A stretch of 64,000 bases of DNA from Oribacterium sp. oral taxon 102. GTDB lineage: Bacteria; Bacillota; Clostridia; Lachnospirales; Lachnospiraceae. A model generated the notes under the pieces. That model ran no database searches and was not told where the DNA came from. It worked only from the letters and a program-made list of their open reading frames with translations. The first letter of the stretch is position 1; every line of letters begins with the position of its first letter. Positions 25,043-34,072 of this stretch are shown here, in pieces. The stretch spans positions 1,006,501 through 1,070,500 of the forward strand of contig NZ_JABXYT010000001.1 in the NCBI RefSeq assembly GCF_013394775.1, in the 5' to 3' direction. Position numbers and translations under genes: made by a program.

Positions 25043-26517
25043 CGGAACAGAGTTTGAAGGGAAGAGTCGTGAAGGGGCTTTTCTGGAAGCTGCTGGAGCA
25101 GGCGGGCTATCAGGGCATACAGTTTCTGGTGGCACTGCTCCTGGCACGGCTTCTGACGAAGGAGGAGTACGGCACGGTCAGCCTGATCATGATCTTCATC
25201 ACCATCGCCAACACCTTCGTCCAGTCCGGCTTCGCCACGGCACTGGTGCAGAGGCGGGAGCTTCTGCCGGAGGATTATTCCTCCGTCTTCTGGCTCTCGC
25301 TGCCGCTCTCCCTCTTCTGCTATCTGCTGCTCTTCCTGAGCGCGCCGTGGATCTCCTCCTTCTACGGACTGCCCGTGCTTGCGCCGCTGGTGCGGGTCAT
25401 GGGACTCGTGCTCTTCCCCGGGGCGGTGATTTCGATTCAGACCGCCTTCGTTTCGCGGAACCTGCAGTTTGACCTGCTGTTCCGCGCGACCATGACGGCG
25501 GTGCTCGGCTCCGGCGCGGTTTCCATCGGGATGGCGTACCGAGGCCTCGGGGTCTGGGCGATGGCTGCGCAGCAGCTGCTCTACTATTTCATACTGATGA
25601 CAGCGCTTTTCCGGACGCTTCCATGGCGGCCGGGTCTCTGCTTCCGGAGGGGGCGGGTTCTGTCCCTCTTTTCCTTCGGCTGGAAGATCCTCGTCTCCGG
25701 ACTGCTCGATACGCTCTGGCAGAATGTCTACGGGCTTCTGATCGGCAAGAGGTACTCGAGTGCGGAGCTTGGCGTTTATACCCGGGGAGAACAGTTTCCG
25801 AAGCTGCTGACGACGAATCTGACGGCGGCGATTCAGTCGGTGCTGCTGCCGGCGTACGCGAAGCTGCAGGGAGACGCCGCGGCGCTCCGGAGCGCCGCGC
25901 GGCGCTCGGTTCGTCTCTCTGCCTTCCTTGTCTTCCCGATGATGGCAGGGATGTTTGCCACTGCGCGCCCGATGGTGCGGCTGCTGCTCACAGACCGCTG
26001 GAGTGCGGCGGTTCCGTATCTCTGCCTGATGTGTGTAAGCTATGCGATCCTTCCGATCCATTCGATCAATCTGCAGCTCCTGAATGCGATGGGACATTCG
26101 GAGCTTTTCCTCAGGCTGGAGCTCCTGAAGAAGCTGCTCGGCATCCTGATTCTGCTGCTGAGCCTGCCCTACGGTATTTTTCCGATGCTGCTTCTAAAGG
26201 TGCTGGATGAGTATCTCTGTCTGCTGCTGAACGCCTTTCCGAACCGGAGGCTGCTCGGCTACGGACCGCTCCGTCAGCTTATGGATATGCTGCCGGCGCT
26301 CCTCTGCTCCGTGCTGATGGGCGGCATCACCGGCTCCCTGCTGTTGCTGAGCCTGCCCGCTGCGGGGACGCTGCTTCTGCAGATTCCCGTCGGGGCGCTG
26401 TCCTACCTGCTGCTCTCGCTGCTTTTCAACAGAGAGCCGCTTTGTTACATATATAAGCTCCTGCATAATACCGGCGAAAGGGTTTCGGGAAGAGAGGCTG
26501 AGAGATGGAAAAACTGA
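25039..26517 (+). CDS. Wzx-type oligosaccharide flippase
   Basis: The 492-residue protein has about 12-14 transmembrane segments and the layout of the polysaccharide export (MOP/TuaB-like) family: VKGLFWKLLEQAGYQGIQFL at the start, LLARLLTKEEYGTVSLI, and FVSRNLQFDLLF in the middle. It would turn a lipid-linked glycan unit across the membrane. It is the only export protein in the cluster; no Wzy polymerase, Wzz, ABC exporter or ligase is seen in the window. Its last 13 bases overlap the response regulator gene that follows. Confidence 0.87.
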   Translation: MTEQSLKGRVVKGLFWKLLEQAGYQGIQFLVALLLARLLTKEEYGTVSLIMIFITIANTFVQSGFATALVQRRELLPEDYSSVFWLSLPLSLFCYLLLFLSAPWISSFYGLPVLAPLVRVMGLVLFPGAVISIQTAFVSRNLQFDLLFRATMTAVLGSGAVSIGMAYRGLGVWAMAAQQLLYYFILMTALFRTLPWRPGLCFRRGRVLSLFSFGWKILVSGLLDTLWQNVYGLLIGKRYSSAELGVYTRGEQFPKLLTTNLTAAIQSVLLPAYAKLQGDAAALRSAARRSVRLSAFLVFPMMAGMFATARPMVRLLLTDRWSAAVPYLCLMCVSYAILPIHSINLQLLNAMGHSELFLRLELLKKLLGILILLLSLPYGIFPMLLLKVLDEYLCLLLNAFPNRRLLGYGPLRQLMDMLPALLCSVLMGGITGSLLLLSLPAAGTLLLQIPVGALSYLLLSLLFNREPLCYIYKLLHNTGERVSGREAERWKN

Positions 26518-27188
26518 AGATTCTGATTGTGGACGACGAGGAAAGGATGCGGAAGCTGCTCTCCGACTTCCTGAAGATTCGGGACTTCACCGTTCTGGAG
26601 GCAGGGGACGGGGAGGCTGCGGTTGAGCTTTTCTTCGAGCAGCAGGACATCGCGCTGGTGATACTGGATGTGATGATGCCGAGGATGGACGGCTGGCAGG
26701 TACTGAAGGCGATTCGGGAGCACAGCAGGGTGCCGGTCATCATGCTGACAGCGCGTTCCGAGGAGACAGATGAGCTTCGGGGCTTCGAGTACGGGGCGGA
26801 TGAATATATCTCGAAGCCCTTCTCTCCGAAGATTTTGGTCGCGCGGGTGGAAGCGATTCTGCGTCGCTCCGGCATGAATGCCGCGGAGAAGCTGAAGCTC
26901 GGCGGCATCGAGATCGATAAGTCCGCGCACACGGTTTCAGTGGAGGGGAGAGACATAGAGCTCAGCTTCAAGGAGTACGAGCTGCTGCTCTACTTTGTCG
27001 AGAACAAGGGAATCGCTTTGTCCCGGGAGAAAATTCTGAACAATGTCTGGAACTACGACTATTTCGGAGATGCCAGAACGATCGACACGCATGTGAAGAA
27101 GCTCCGCGCGAAGCTTGGGGACAAGGGAGAATATATCCGCACGGTCTGGGGAATGGGCTATAAGTTTGATCCGGAGGAGAAGGCATGA
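26505..27188 (+). CDS. Response regulator, OmpR family
   Basis: The 227-residue protein has a receiver domain (LKILIVDDEERM; phosphate-accepting Asp55 in VILDVMMPRMDG; Lys in ISKPFSP) and a C-terminal winged-helix DNA-binding domain (about 130-225; FKEYELLLYFVENKG, RTIDTHVKKLRAKLG, IRTVWGMGYKF). It pairs with the kinase that starts 4 bases before its stop. The gene begins inside the flippase gene, with its ribosome site (AGAGGCTGAGAG) in flippase codons, so its translation is linked to glycan export. Confidence 0.93.
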   Translation: MEKLKILIVDDEERMRKLLSDFLKIRDFTVLEAGDGEAAVELFFEQQDIALVILDVMMPRMDGWQVLKAIREHSRVPVIMLTARSEETDELRGFEYGADEYISKPFSPKILVARVEAILRRSGMNAAEKLKLGGIEIDKSAHTVSVEGRDIELSFKEYELLLYFVENKGIALSREKILNNVWNYDYFGDARTIDTHVKKLRAKLGDKGEYIRTVWGMGYKFDPEEKA

Positions 27189-28756
27189 GGCTTTTTCAGA
27201 AATGCCGCTATTCGATCACCTGGCGCTTCACCTGCATTTTCGTGGGCGTGATTTCCTTTTTCCTGCTCGCGGTGATCGGCGCGAATACCTTCCTGCTGGA
27301 GCGCTACTATACGAAGGAGAAAGTGCGGGTACTGGAAAACGCTTATCTCACGGTCGACAGCATGATACGGCAGGCGGACGGGAGCGGGGAGGGTGTCGAG
27401 GCGCTCTTTCCCGAGGACTACAGCGCCGGGGACAGTGCTACGGAGACAGCGGCAACGCGTTATATCCGAAGTCTGACGGAGAGCGGGAATATCTCCGTCA
27501 TCATCGTGGATACGAAGACGGATCACAGCTTCACCTCTGCGGTGAATTCCGATTTCCTGATGAAGCGGCTCGCCGCCAGTATTTTCGGAAATCGGGGACA
27601 GGGCGGGAGGCTCCTGCGCCGCTTCGAGAATTATTCGATCGAGCAGAGCCTCGACCGGAGCGGAGGAGGCGGCTATCTCGAGAGCTGGGGCTATTTCAGC
27701 GATAATACGACGAGCTTCATTATGTCGATGCCGATGTCCAGCCTGCGGGAGCCGGTCGCATTTTTCAACCGCTTCCTGCTGCTGCTCGGGATATTCGCAC
27801 TGCTGCTCAGCACCGTTATCGTCTATCTCACGAGCCGGCAGATGACGAAGCCGATCAATGCGCTGGCACGGCTCTCGGAGCGGATGTCGAAGCTGGATTT
27901 CTCGGCGCGCTACTGCGGCGCTTCGGAGGATGAGCTGGGGACGCTGGGACACGCGATGAATGAAATGTCGGAGCGGCTGGAGAAGACGATCGCGGAGCTG
28001 AAAACGGCAAACAATGAGCTGCAGTCCGACATTGAAAACAAGCGGAGGATCGACGAAAGGAGGCAGGAGTTCGTAGCGAATGTCTCTCATGAGCTGAAAA
28101 CGCCGATCGCGCTGATTCAGGGCTATGCGGAGGGGCTCATGGACGGGCTCGCCGAGGAGCCGGAGAGTCGGGACTACTACTGCGGCGTGATCGTGGACGA
28201 GGCGAAGAAGATGAACCGGATGGTGCGGGAGCTGATGAATCTCTCTGCGATCGAGCAGGGTAAGGAGCTGCCGGAGTTTTCCCTCTTCCCGCTCCGGCGG
28301 ATCGTGGAGGAGGTGCTCAGCTCCAGCAGGCTGGTGCTGGAGCAGAAGGGAGCGAAGCTGGAGGTGGATATCCCGGAGGATCTGAAGGTCTGGGCGGATC
28401 CCTTCCAGCTCGAGGAGGTAGTGACGAACTACCTGAGCAATGCGCTGAATCATCTCGAGGAGCCGAACCAGATCAGCATTTACACGGAGAAGGAGGGCGA
28501 GGAAAAGATTTCTCTCCATGTGATGAATACCGGCAGGCAGATACCGGAGGAGAGTCTCGGGCATATCTGGGAGAAGTTCTACAAGGTGGACAAGGCGCAT
28601 ACCCGAAGCTATGGCGGCTCCGGCATCGGGCTGAGCATCGTGAAGGCAATCGCAGATGCTCATCATCAGAGCTGCGGGGTGAAAAATACCCGCACCGGCG
28701 TGAACTTCTGGTTCACGCTGGACAGGGAGAAGAGCGGCAGAGCGGTGCGAAACTAG
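27185..28756 (+). CDS. Sensor histidine kinase
   Basis: The 523-residue kinase has two transmembrane segments (about 14-37 and 193-215) flanking an extracellular sensor region of about 155 residues, then a HAMP linker (MTKPINALARLSERM), the phospho-accepting His302 in NVSHELKTPIALIQGY, and an ATPase domain with N (NYLSNALNH), and GGSGIGLSIVKAI boxes. It should phosphorylate the regulator just before it, with which it overlaps by 4 bases. The signal is unknown; location after a surface-glycan flippase suggests envelope stress or glycan status. Confidence 0.93.
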   Translation: MRLFQKCRYSITWRFTCIFVGVISFFLLAVIGANTFLLERYYTKEKVRVLENAYLTVDSMIRQADGSGEGVEALFPEDYSAGDSATETAATRYIRSLTESGNISVIIVDTKTDHSFTSAVNSDFLMKRLAASIFGNRGQGGRLLRRFENYSIEQSLDRSGGGGYLESWGYFSDNTTSFIMSMPMSSLREPVAFFNRFLLLLGIFALLLSTVIVYLTSRQMTKPINALARLSERMSKLDFSARYCGASEDELGTLGHAMNEMSERLEKTIAELKTANNELQSDIENKRRIDERRQEFVANVSHELKTPIALIQGYAEGLMDGLAEEPESRDYYCGVIVDEAKKMNRMVRELMNLSAIEQGKELPEFSLFPLRRIVEEVLSSSRLVLEQKGAKLEVDIPEDLKVWADPFQLEEVVTNYLSNALNHLEEPNQISIYTEKEGEEKISLHVMNTGRQIPEESLGHIWEKFYKVDKAHTRSYGGSGIGLSIVKAIADAHHQSCGVKNTRTGVNFWFTLDREKSGRAVRN

Positions 28757-28772
28757 AAAGGGCGGAGAGAAT

Positions 28773-29435
28773 ATGCAAAGAGAAATGGAGCTTTCCGACC
28801 TCGCGAGGGAGTATTCTGCGGAGGATATCGTACATCTGGATGCGGGAGGGTGCCGGGGCTGCTCCTACTGCTGTGAGAATGTGGGACGGTCGATCGTGCT
28901 GGATCCCTATGATTGCTTCCGCCTGTGCTGTGGGAGCGGGAGAAGCTTTGCGCAGCTGCTCTCAGAGGGACTGCTGGAGATCCATATCACAGAGGGGCTG
29001 ATGCTTCCGAACCTTTCCATGCGGGGCGGGAGGGGCTGCGGCTTTCTCGAAGCGGGGCGCTGTACGATCCATAGCGCGCGGCCGGGCTTCTGTCGTCTGT
29101 TCCCGCTGGCGCGGATTTACCATGAGGGCGGCTTTTCCTATATTGTACAGAGCGGACAGTGCCGGAGAGAGCTGACCGGGCTTCGCCGGATCGCGGACTG
29201 GATCGGGGAGGCGGAGCCTGCGCGTTATGACCGCTTCCTGCTCTCCTGGCATGACTTCCGGAAGGCGCTCTCCATGCGGATCCCGGAAATGACGATGCGC
29301 GCCCAGCGGATGCTGGGGACGTATCTTCTCCGGAAGTTCTACCAGACCGCGTACTCCGACAGGGACTTCTATTCAGAGTATGAGGAGCGGCTTCAGCGCG
29401 CGGGGGAGGCGGTGCAGAGGCTCTATGGGAAATAA
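28773..29435 (+). CDS. YkgJ family cysteine cluster protein
   Basis: The 220-residue protein has the Cys-rich pattern of the YkgJ family: CRGCSYCCENVG at about 27-38, then GRGCGFLEAGRCTIHSARPGFCRLFPL, and a late QCRRE. The eight or so cysteines probably hold a zinc ion or an iron-sulfur cluster; the biochemical role of the family is not known. It follows the kinase after 16 bases and is followed by short hypothetical genes. No signal peptide is present, so it is cytoplasmic. Confidence 0.85.
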   Translation: MQREMELSDLAREYSAEDIVHLDAGGCRGCSYCCENVGRSIVLDPYDCFRLCCGSGRSFAQLLSEGLLEIHITEGLMLPNLSMRGGRGCGFLEAGRCTIHSARPGFCRLFPLARIYHEGGFSYIVQSGQCRRELTGLRRIADWIGEAEPARYDRFLLSWHDFRKALSMRIPEMTMRAQRMLGTYLLRKFYQTAYSDRDFYSEYEERLQRAGEAVQRLYGK

Positions 29436-29460
29436 GCATCGGAGAGAAGAGGGGTAAGGA

Positions 29461-29751
29461 ATGGGAGCGTATGAGGGAAGCGATCGGGACGAGCGCGAGC
29501 TTCAGGCATGCAGAGCCGAGCTTCGAGAGCTGCTTCTCGAGATGGAGCTGCACCATGAGCGGGATTCGGAGGCGGCGTTCGAGGAATGGTGGCGCAGCGA
29601 GGGAAATGAACGGCGCTATTTTGAGCGGAAACGACAGCTCGAGATCCGGGAGGAGACGATATACCGGATGCGGATGCTCGCGGAGCTTGAGCCGGAACGG
29701 CAGGGAGACACAGCGCAGGGCGCAGGCGGTACAGGCGGGGAGGAAGAATGA
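29461..29751 (+). CDS. Small charged coiled-coil protein, unknown
   Basis: The 96-residue protein is mostly acidic/basic helix (ELQACRAELRELLLEMELHH) with a Gly/Glu-rich tail. I do not recognise a family. It has a ribosome site (AGGGGTAAGG) at a slightly wide spacing, and its stop overlaps the next start by 4 bases (ATGA), which supports that it is translated. It may be a partner of the zinc-ribbon membrane protein that follows. Confidence 0.55.
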   Translation: MGAYEGSDRDERELQACRAELRELLLEMELHHERDSEAAFEEWWRSEGNERRYFERKRQLEIREETIYRMRMLAELEPERQGDTAQGAGGTGGEEE

Positions 29752-30293
29752 AGATCGAGCCGAAGCATATATGCAGTCATTGCGGGACAGAGGTTCCGGA
29801 GGGGGCAGAGTTCTGTCCGGGCTGTAAGAGAAGGATACGCCGAGAGGAAAGGGCAGGGGCGCAGGGAGAGAAGGACAGCACAGAGCCGGAGCCGTCCGGA
29901 GAGAGCGGAGAAGACAGCGTGCGGAGCGAGGCATATGTCTGGGCGCAGGCGGTACTGCCGGCACTGCTCGCGCTCAGCTTTTATTTCCTGAAGGCGGAGG
30001 AGACGGCGGAGCATCTCCGGAGGACGCTGCTGCTTTTCGGCGGGCTCACCGCGCTGTTCGGGCTGATGGATACCGCGGAGCTCAACCGCCGTCTTCATCA
30101 GCGGGGTATGCGGCTCTCCGATGAGCTTCGCTTCCAGCTTGCGTTCTTCCCGATCCTCGGTCTATGGAAGCGGAGAATGCTCCCGGGGATGGATCGGACG
30201 GCGGCATATCCGCATGTACACAGCATCCTGCTGCTGCTCTTTGTGTTTCTGATTTCCTCCGGCGGCAAGCTGGGACTTTTGCTCTATACCTGA
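29748..30293 (+). CDS. Zinc-ribbon membrane protein, unknown function
   Basis: The 181-residue protein opens with a zinc ribbon, CSHCGTEVPEGAEFCPGCKRR (two CxxC pairs, residues 9-28), then a charged linker and three hydrophobic segments (about 62-80, 90-107 and 160-178). Zinc ribbons followed by membrane helices are common in small Bacillota proteins of unknown role. It overlaps the coiled-coil gene by 4 bases. It might recruit a cytosolic partner to the membrane; that is inference from the layout. Confidence 0.7.
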   Translation: MKIEPKHICSHCGTEVPEGAEFCPGCKRRIRREERAGAQGEKDSTEPEPSGESGEDSVRSEAYVWAQAVLPALLALSFYFLKAEETAEHLRRTLLLFGGLTALFGLMDTAELNRRLHQRGMRLSDELRFQLAFFPILGLWKRRMLPGMDRTAAYPHVHSILLLLFVFLISSGGKLGLLLYT

Positions 30294-30331
30294 GGAAAAA
30301 TCTGAGGGAAAAGGACTACGGGAGAGGGAAA

Positions 30332-31546
30332 ATGACGATAGAGGAAGAGGTTTTCGGAAGACGGCAGGCGATCCCGGAGAGGCTCCTTGCCTGCGGCTTC
30401 CGGATGTCCCCGGAGGACGGGACGCTGCAAAGGGAATACTCTCTCATGGATGGGCAGTTCCTCGCGCGGATTCGCATTACAGGGAATCGGGTGCATGGGA
30501 GGGTATATGAGACGGAGAGCGGCGAGGAGTATTTGCCGTTCCATGTGCGTTCGCAGAGGGGGAGCTTCGTCACGGCACTTCGGGAGGACTATATTCGGAT
30601 TCTCAAGGCGCTCTCTATGCAGGGCTTCACTGCACCGTCCTTCGTTTTTGCGCAGAGCAATCGTCTCAGCGAATGGATAGAGGAGCGCTACGGGGACCGC
30701 CCGGAGTATCCCTTCGCTTCGGAGGATACCGGCGCAGTTTTCCGGAATCGAAGAAACGGGAAATGGTATGGGCTGCTGCTCTCGGTAGGGAGATCAAAGA
30801 TAGAAAGACCTGTGGAGGCGGAAGGCGGCAGAGGGCAGGCAGATAATGTACGAAGAGGCAGCGGGAGCGGGCAGGCAGCAGGCCGGAAGCAGAGGAAAAG
30901 GACGCAGGAGCAAGGAGAGGAAAGCGCAGCGGAGGAAAGGGTAGAGGTGCTCAATGTGAAGCTGCCTCCGGAAAGAATTCGGGAGCTTCTGGAGCGTCCC
31001 GGATACTTTCCCGCCTACCACATGTCGAAGAAGAGCTGGCTCACGGTGATTCTGGACGGGACGCTTCCGGACGAGACAGTCAGAGCGCTTCTTAAGGAGA
31101 GCTTCGAGCTGGTCGAGCGGGGGAAGGCGAGGAAAAAAAAGGAGATTCACTGTTGGTTGATTCCGGCGCACCCGAAGTACTATGATATCGTGAGCGGTTT
31201 TCGGGAGCAGGCGGTACACAGCTGGAAGCAGAGCGCGGCGGTGCACGCCGGGGATATGGTATATATCTATGTCGGCGCGCCGGTTTCCGCGATTCTCTAC
31301 CGCTGCGTCGCGGAGGCGGTCGATCTGCCTGCGGAGCAGGAGGAGGCACTCCTGAAGACGGTGCCTGCGAAAAAGCGGAGTCCTGCACGGCAGATGCGCC
31401 TCCGGCTGCTCGAGACCTACTCGGAGACGCGGATGCCGCGGAAGAGGATGCAGGAGCTCGGCGTCTACGGCGTGCGGGGACCGCGCGAGATGCCGGAGGA
31501 GCTGCTGCGGGCACTCTGGGAGGAGACAGGAGAAGAATGCAGATAG
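30332..31546 (+). CDS. MmcQ/YjbR-type DNA-binding protein fused to an EVE-like domain
   Basis: The 404-residue protein starts MTIEEEVFGRRQAIPERLLA and contains a YjbR-like region, including VFRNRRNGKWYGLLLSVGRS and later VLNVKLPPERIRELL and YHMSKKSWLTVILDG. A Gln/Arg/Gly-rich insertion of about 45 residues (about 160-205) splits that part. The C-terminal 135 residues look like an EVE (PUA-related) domain: HCWLIPAHPKYYDIVSGF, SWKQSAAVHAGDMVYIYVGA. EVE domains bind modified bases in DNA or RNA. The start at 30332 follows GGGAGAGGG; a longer in-frame start would overlap the previous gene. It overlaps the OGG1-type glycosylase gene by 10 bases, suggesting linked roles in damaged or modified nucleic acids. 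Confidence 0.78.
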   Translation: MTIEEEVFGRRQAIPERLLACGFRMSPEDGTLQREYSLMDGQFLARIRITGNRVHGRVYETESGEEYLPFHVRSQRGSFVTALREDYIRILKALSMQGFTAPSFVFAQSNRLSEWIEERYGDRPEYPFASEDTGAVFRNRRNGKWYGLLLSVGRSKIERPVEAEGGRGQADNVRRGSGSGQAAGRKQRKRTQEQGEESAAEERVEVLNVKLPPERIRELLERPGYFPAYHMSKKSWLTVILDGTLPDETVRALLKESFELVERGKARKKKEIHCWLIPAHPKYYDIVSGFREQAVHSWKQSAAVHAGDMVYIYVGAPVSAILYRCVAEAVDLPAEQEEALLKTVPAKKRSPARQMRLRLLETYSETRMPRKRMQELGVYGVRGPREMPEELLRALWEETGEECR

Positions 31547-32379
31547 AGCTTCAGGAGGCGCTCAGCCTCGAAAAGATCATGGACAGCGGACAGTGCTTCC
31601 GGGCATGCAGGCTGGATCAGTACGAGGCGGCGGGCGGAATACCGCTTTACCGCTTCATTACGGGGGAGAATGTACTCTATGCGAGACAGCTCGGAAGGAG
31701 CACGCTCGGGCTTTCCTGTACGGAGGCGGAGTGGGAAGAGGTCTGGACACCGTATTTCGATCTCGGGGAGAGCTACAGCGCTCTCTGCCGAGAGACGGAT
31801 GCCGGAGATGCCTATTTGCAGGCATCTATTGTCTATGGGGAGGGAATTCGGGTACTGCGGCAGGATCGCTTCGAGGTGCTGATCTCCTTCCTCCTCTCCC
31901 AGAGAAAGTCGATTCCGGCGATTCGTACCTCCGTGGAGCGGCTCTGCGAGGGCTTTGGCAGGAGAAAGCAGACAGAGTACGGCAGTGTGGCACTCTTTCC
32001 GGACGCGGCGCGCATTGCGGAAATGTCGGACGGCGAGCTTCGGGACTGCGGACTCGGCTACCGCGCAGCCTACGTGCGGGATGCGGCGGAACGGGTGCTC
32101 TCCGGCGCGCTGCCGCTTTCGGAGCTTGACGCGCTTTCGGATCAGGAGCTCTATGAGGCGCTCTGTACCGTGCGGGGGGTAGGCAGAAAGGTTGCGAACT
32201 GCGTGATGCTCTTTGCCTACCATCGGGTCGAGCGGGTGCCGGAGGACGTCTGGGTGAATCGGATCGTCGAGAAGCGGTATCAGGGGCGGAATCCCTTTCC
32301 TGCTTACCGGAAGGCGGGGCTCCTGCAGCAGTATATGTTTTACTATGCGATTCAACACAAGACAGAGATGAATGGATAG
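31537..32379 (+). CDS. OGG1-type DNA glycosylase/AP lyase
   Basis: The 280-residue protein has the 8-oxoguanine glycosylase (OGG1) layout: IMDSGQCFR near residue 15, LISFLLSQRKSIPAIR at about 115-130, and the helix-hairpin-helix LCTVRGVGRKVANCVML with catalytic Lys218, followed 19 residues later by Asp237 in VPEDVWVNR, the same Lys-Asp spacing as in human OGG1. It should excise oxidised guanine (or a related lesion) and cut at the abasic site. Many anaerobes carry this enzyme. It overlaps the EVE-fusion gene before it by 10 bases and lies 9 bases before the nucleotidase gene. Confidence 0.9.
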   Translation: MQIELQEALSLEKIMDSGQCFRACRLDQYEAAGGIPLYRFITGENVLYARQLGRSTLGLSCTEAEWEEVWTPYFDLGESYSALCRETDAGDAYLQASIVYGEGIRVLRQDRFEVLISFLLSQRKSIPAIRTSVERLCEGFGRRKQTEYGSVALFPDAARIAEMSDGELRDCGLGYRAAYVRDAAERVLSGALPLSELDALSDQELYEALCTVRGVGRKVANCVMLFAYHRVERVPEDVWVNRIVEKRYQGRNPFPAYRKAGLLQQYMFYYAIQHKTEMNG

Positions 32380-32388
32380 GAGTGAGGG

Positions 32389-33027
32389 ATGTCATTTTCC
32401 TTTTTTGCGGCGATGTCGCGGCTGAAATATATTGAACGCTGGGCACTGATGCGGAATTCCAGAGCGGAGAATCTGAGCGAGCACAGTCTGGAGGTTTCGA
32501 TGCTTGCGCACGCGATTGCCGGGATCGGACGGGTTCGCTACGGGCGGACGGCATCGATCGATCGGGCGGCGGTGCTCGCGATGTATCATGATGCCTCGGA
32601 GATCATCACGGGGGATCTGCCGACTCCGGTGAAGTACTACAGCCGCCAGATCAAGGAGGCGTACAGGGAGGTCGAGAGACGGGCGGAGCGGCAGCTCCTT
32701 AAACGTCTTCCGGCGGATCTCCGGCCCCTCTATCAGGAACTGTTTTTTTCGGAGGACTCGGAGGAGGAGCGCTATCTTCGAAGCGTGGTCAAGGCGGCGG
32801 ACCGCCTCTCCGCCTATATTAAGTGCATCGAGGAGGAGCGCGCCGGAAATACCGAGTTCCGAAGCGCGAAGCAGACGATCTGGGAGGATATTCAGGAGCG
32901 GCAGGAGCAGCTGCCGGAGCTTCGGGACTTCCTCAGGGACTTCCTCCCATCCTATGGGAGGACGCTGGACGAGCTGGAGCTCGGTGCGCAGGCGGATGCA
33001 GGGGAGCCCGGAGATGCCGGGGCGTGA
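32389..33027 (+). CDS. yfbR: YfbR-like 5'-deoxynucleotidase (HD domain)
   Basis: The 212-residue protein matches YfbR: RWALMRNSRAENLSEHSLEV near the start, the HD pair in LAMYHDASEIITGDLPTPVK, and a late VVKAADRLSAYIKCIEEERAGN. These metal-dependent enzymes remove phosphate from deoxynucleoside 5'-monophosphates and keep dNTP pools in balance. It follows the glycosylase by 9 bases. The C-terminal 30 residues, rich in Gly/Asp/Ala, are not part of the usual domain. Confidence 0.9.
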   Translation: MSFSFFAAMSRLKYIERWALMRNSRAENLSEHSLEVSMLAHAIAGIGRVRYGRTASIDRAAVLAMYHDASEIITGDLPTPVKYYSRQIKEAYREVERRAERQLLKRLPADLRPLYQELFFSEDSEEERYLRSVVKAADRLSAYIKCIEEERAGNTEFRSAKQTIWEDIQERQEQLPELRDFLRDFLPSYGRTLDELELGAQADAGEPGDAGA

Positions 33028-33072
33028 GAGTTCGGCATTCCGGAGGGAAGAGAAAGGAAACCGCGAAAACGC

Positions 33073-33957
33073 ATGGGCTTTGTATACGAGATAAAAGAGG
33101 GGACGGAGCCCTATATAGAGCTTAGGGGCTATGAGGGCAGGATCGAATATCTGGAGATTCCGGAGCGGCTTTCGGATCTTCCGGTTCGTGTGATCGCGGC
33201 GCGCGCCTTCTGGCGGCGGCAGGATATCCTTTCGATCTGCCTCCCGCCCTCTGTGCGGGAGCTTCATGCCTTTGCTTTCTACAATTGCCGGAATCTCCGG
33301 CATCTGTCTCTCAGTGATTCGGTGAGAGATTACCATGACGGCGTTCTGAAGCTCTGCGAGGCACTGCGGGAAATCGAGATCGACTTCCGCGAGGGGGACT
33401 TCCGTCTCCTGAAGGAGCTTCTGGGGGATCATGACGGGGGAATTCGCTGTCATCTGCATTTTCCCGATGGACAGGAGGCGGAGCTGTATTTTCCGGATTT
33501 CGCGGATGACTTCGAGGAGGACACCTATGCGAGGGCACTGCATGAGCGGATCGAGGGCAGCGGATATATGTACCGGCAGACCGTGAAGCGTACAGAGCTC
33601 GACTTCCGGCAGTATGACAGGATATTCGAACGGGGGAAGCATGAGGCGCTGGCAATTGCCGCGCGGATCGCCCTTTCCAGGCTGCGTTACCCCTACCGGC
33701 TCTCGGAGGAGGCGGCGCTTCCGTATAGAGCCTATCTGATGGAGCGGAATGCCGCGTTGCTGTCCCTCCTCCTTGCAGAGGGAGAGGAGGCATCGATTCG
33801 TTTTCTCGCCCGGGAGGGGCTTCTGACGGAGGAGGGGATCGCAGCAGCGCTGCCGTTCTGTGCGGAGCGGAGGCTTGCGGAGCTCACGGCTGTGCTGCTG
33901 AACTATCGGGAAGCGCACTTTATGCGGCGAAGCGCGCCGGAAACGTTTGTGCTGTAG
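33073..33957 (+). CDS. Leucine-rich-repeat-like protein of unknown function
   Basis: The 294-residue protein begins with a BspA/LRR_5-type repeat region (about 20-120; IEYLEIPERLSDLPVRVIAARAF, LPPSVRELHAFAFYNC), normally found in surface proteins, but no signal peptide or anchor is present, so it should be cytoplasmic. The C-terminal half (about 170-290) is helical and Arg/Glu/Leu-rich. It lies directly before the VWA-like/MoxR pair and might be an adaptor for it; this is only positional. The 115-base gap after it holds two copies of TACCGGTGGT. Confidence 0.65.
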   Translation: MGFVYEIKEGTEPYIELRGYEGRIEYLEIPERLSDLPVRVIAARAFWRRQDILSICLPPSVRELHAFAFYNCRNLRHLSLSDSVRDYHDGVLKLCEALREIEIDFREGDFRLLKELLGDHDGGIRCHLHFPDGQEAELYFPDFADDFEEDTYARALHERIEGSGYMYRQTVKRTELDFRQYDRIFERGKHEALAIAARIALSRLRYPYRLSEEAALPYRAYLMERNAALLSLLLAEGEEASIRFLAREGLLTEEGIAAALPFCAERRLAELTAVLLNYREAHFMRRSAPETFVL

Positions 33958-34072
33958 GGGATACCGGTGGTTCGGTTGGTACCGATACTTCGTTTCGTAC
34001 CGGTGGTGGGATCGTACAGTCCGCCGAAACAGCCGGAACAAAGGACGATAGAGCATTGGAAAGGGGGAGAGG

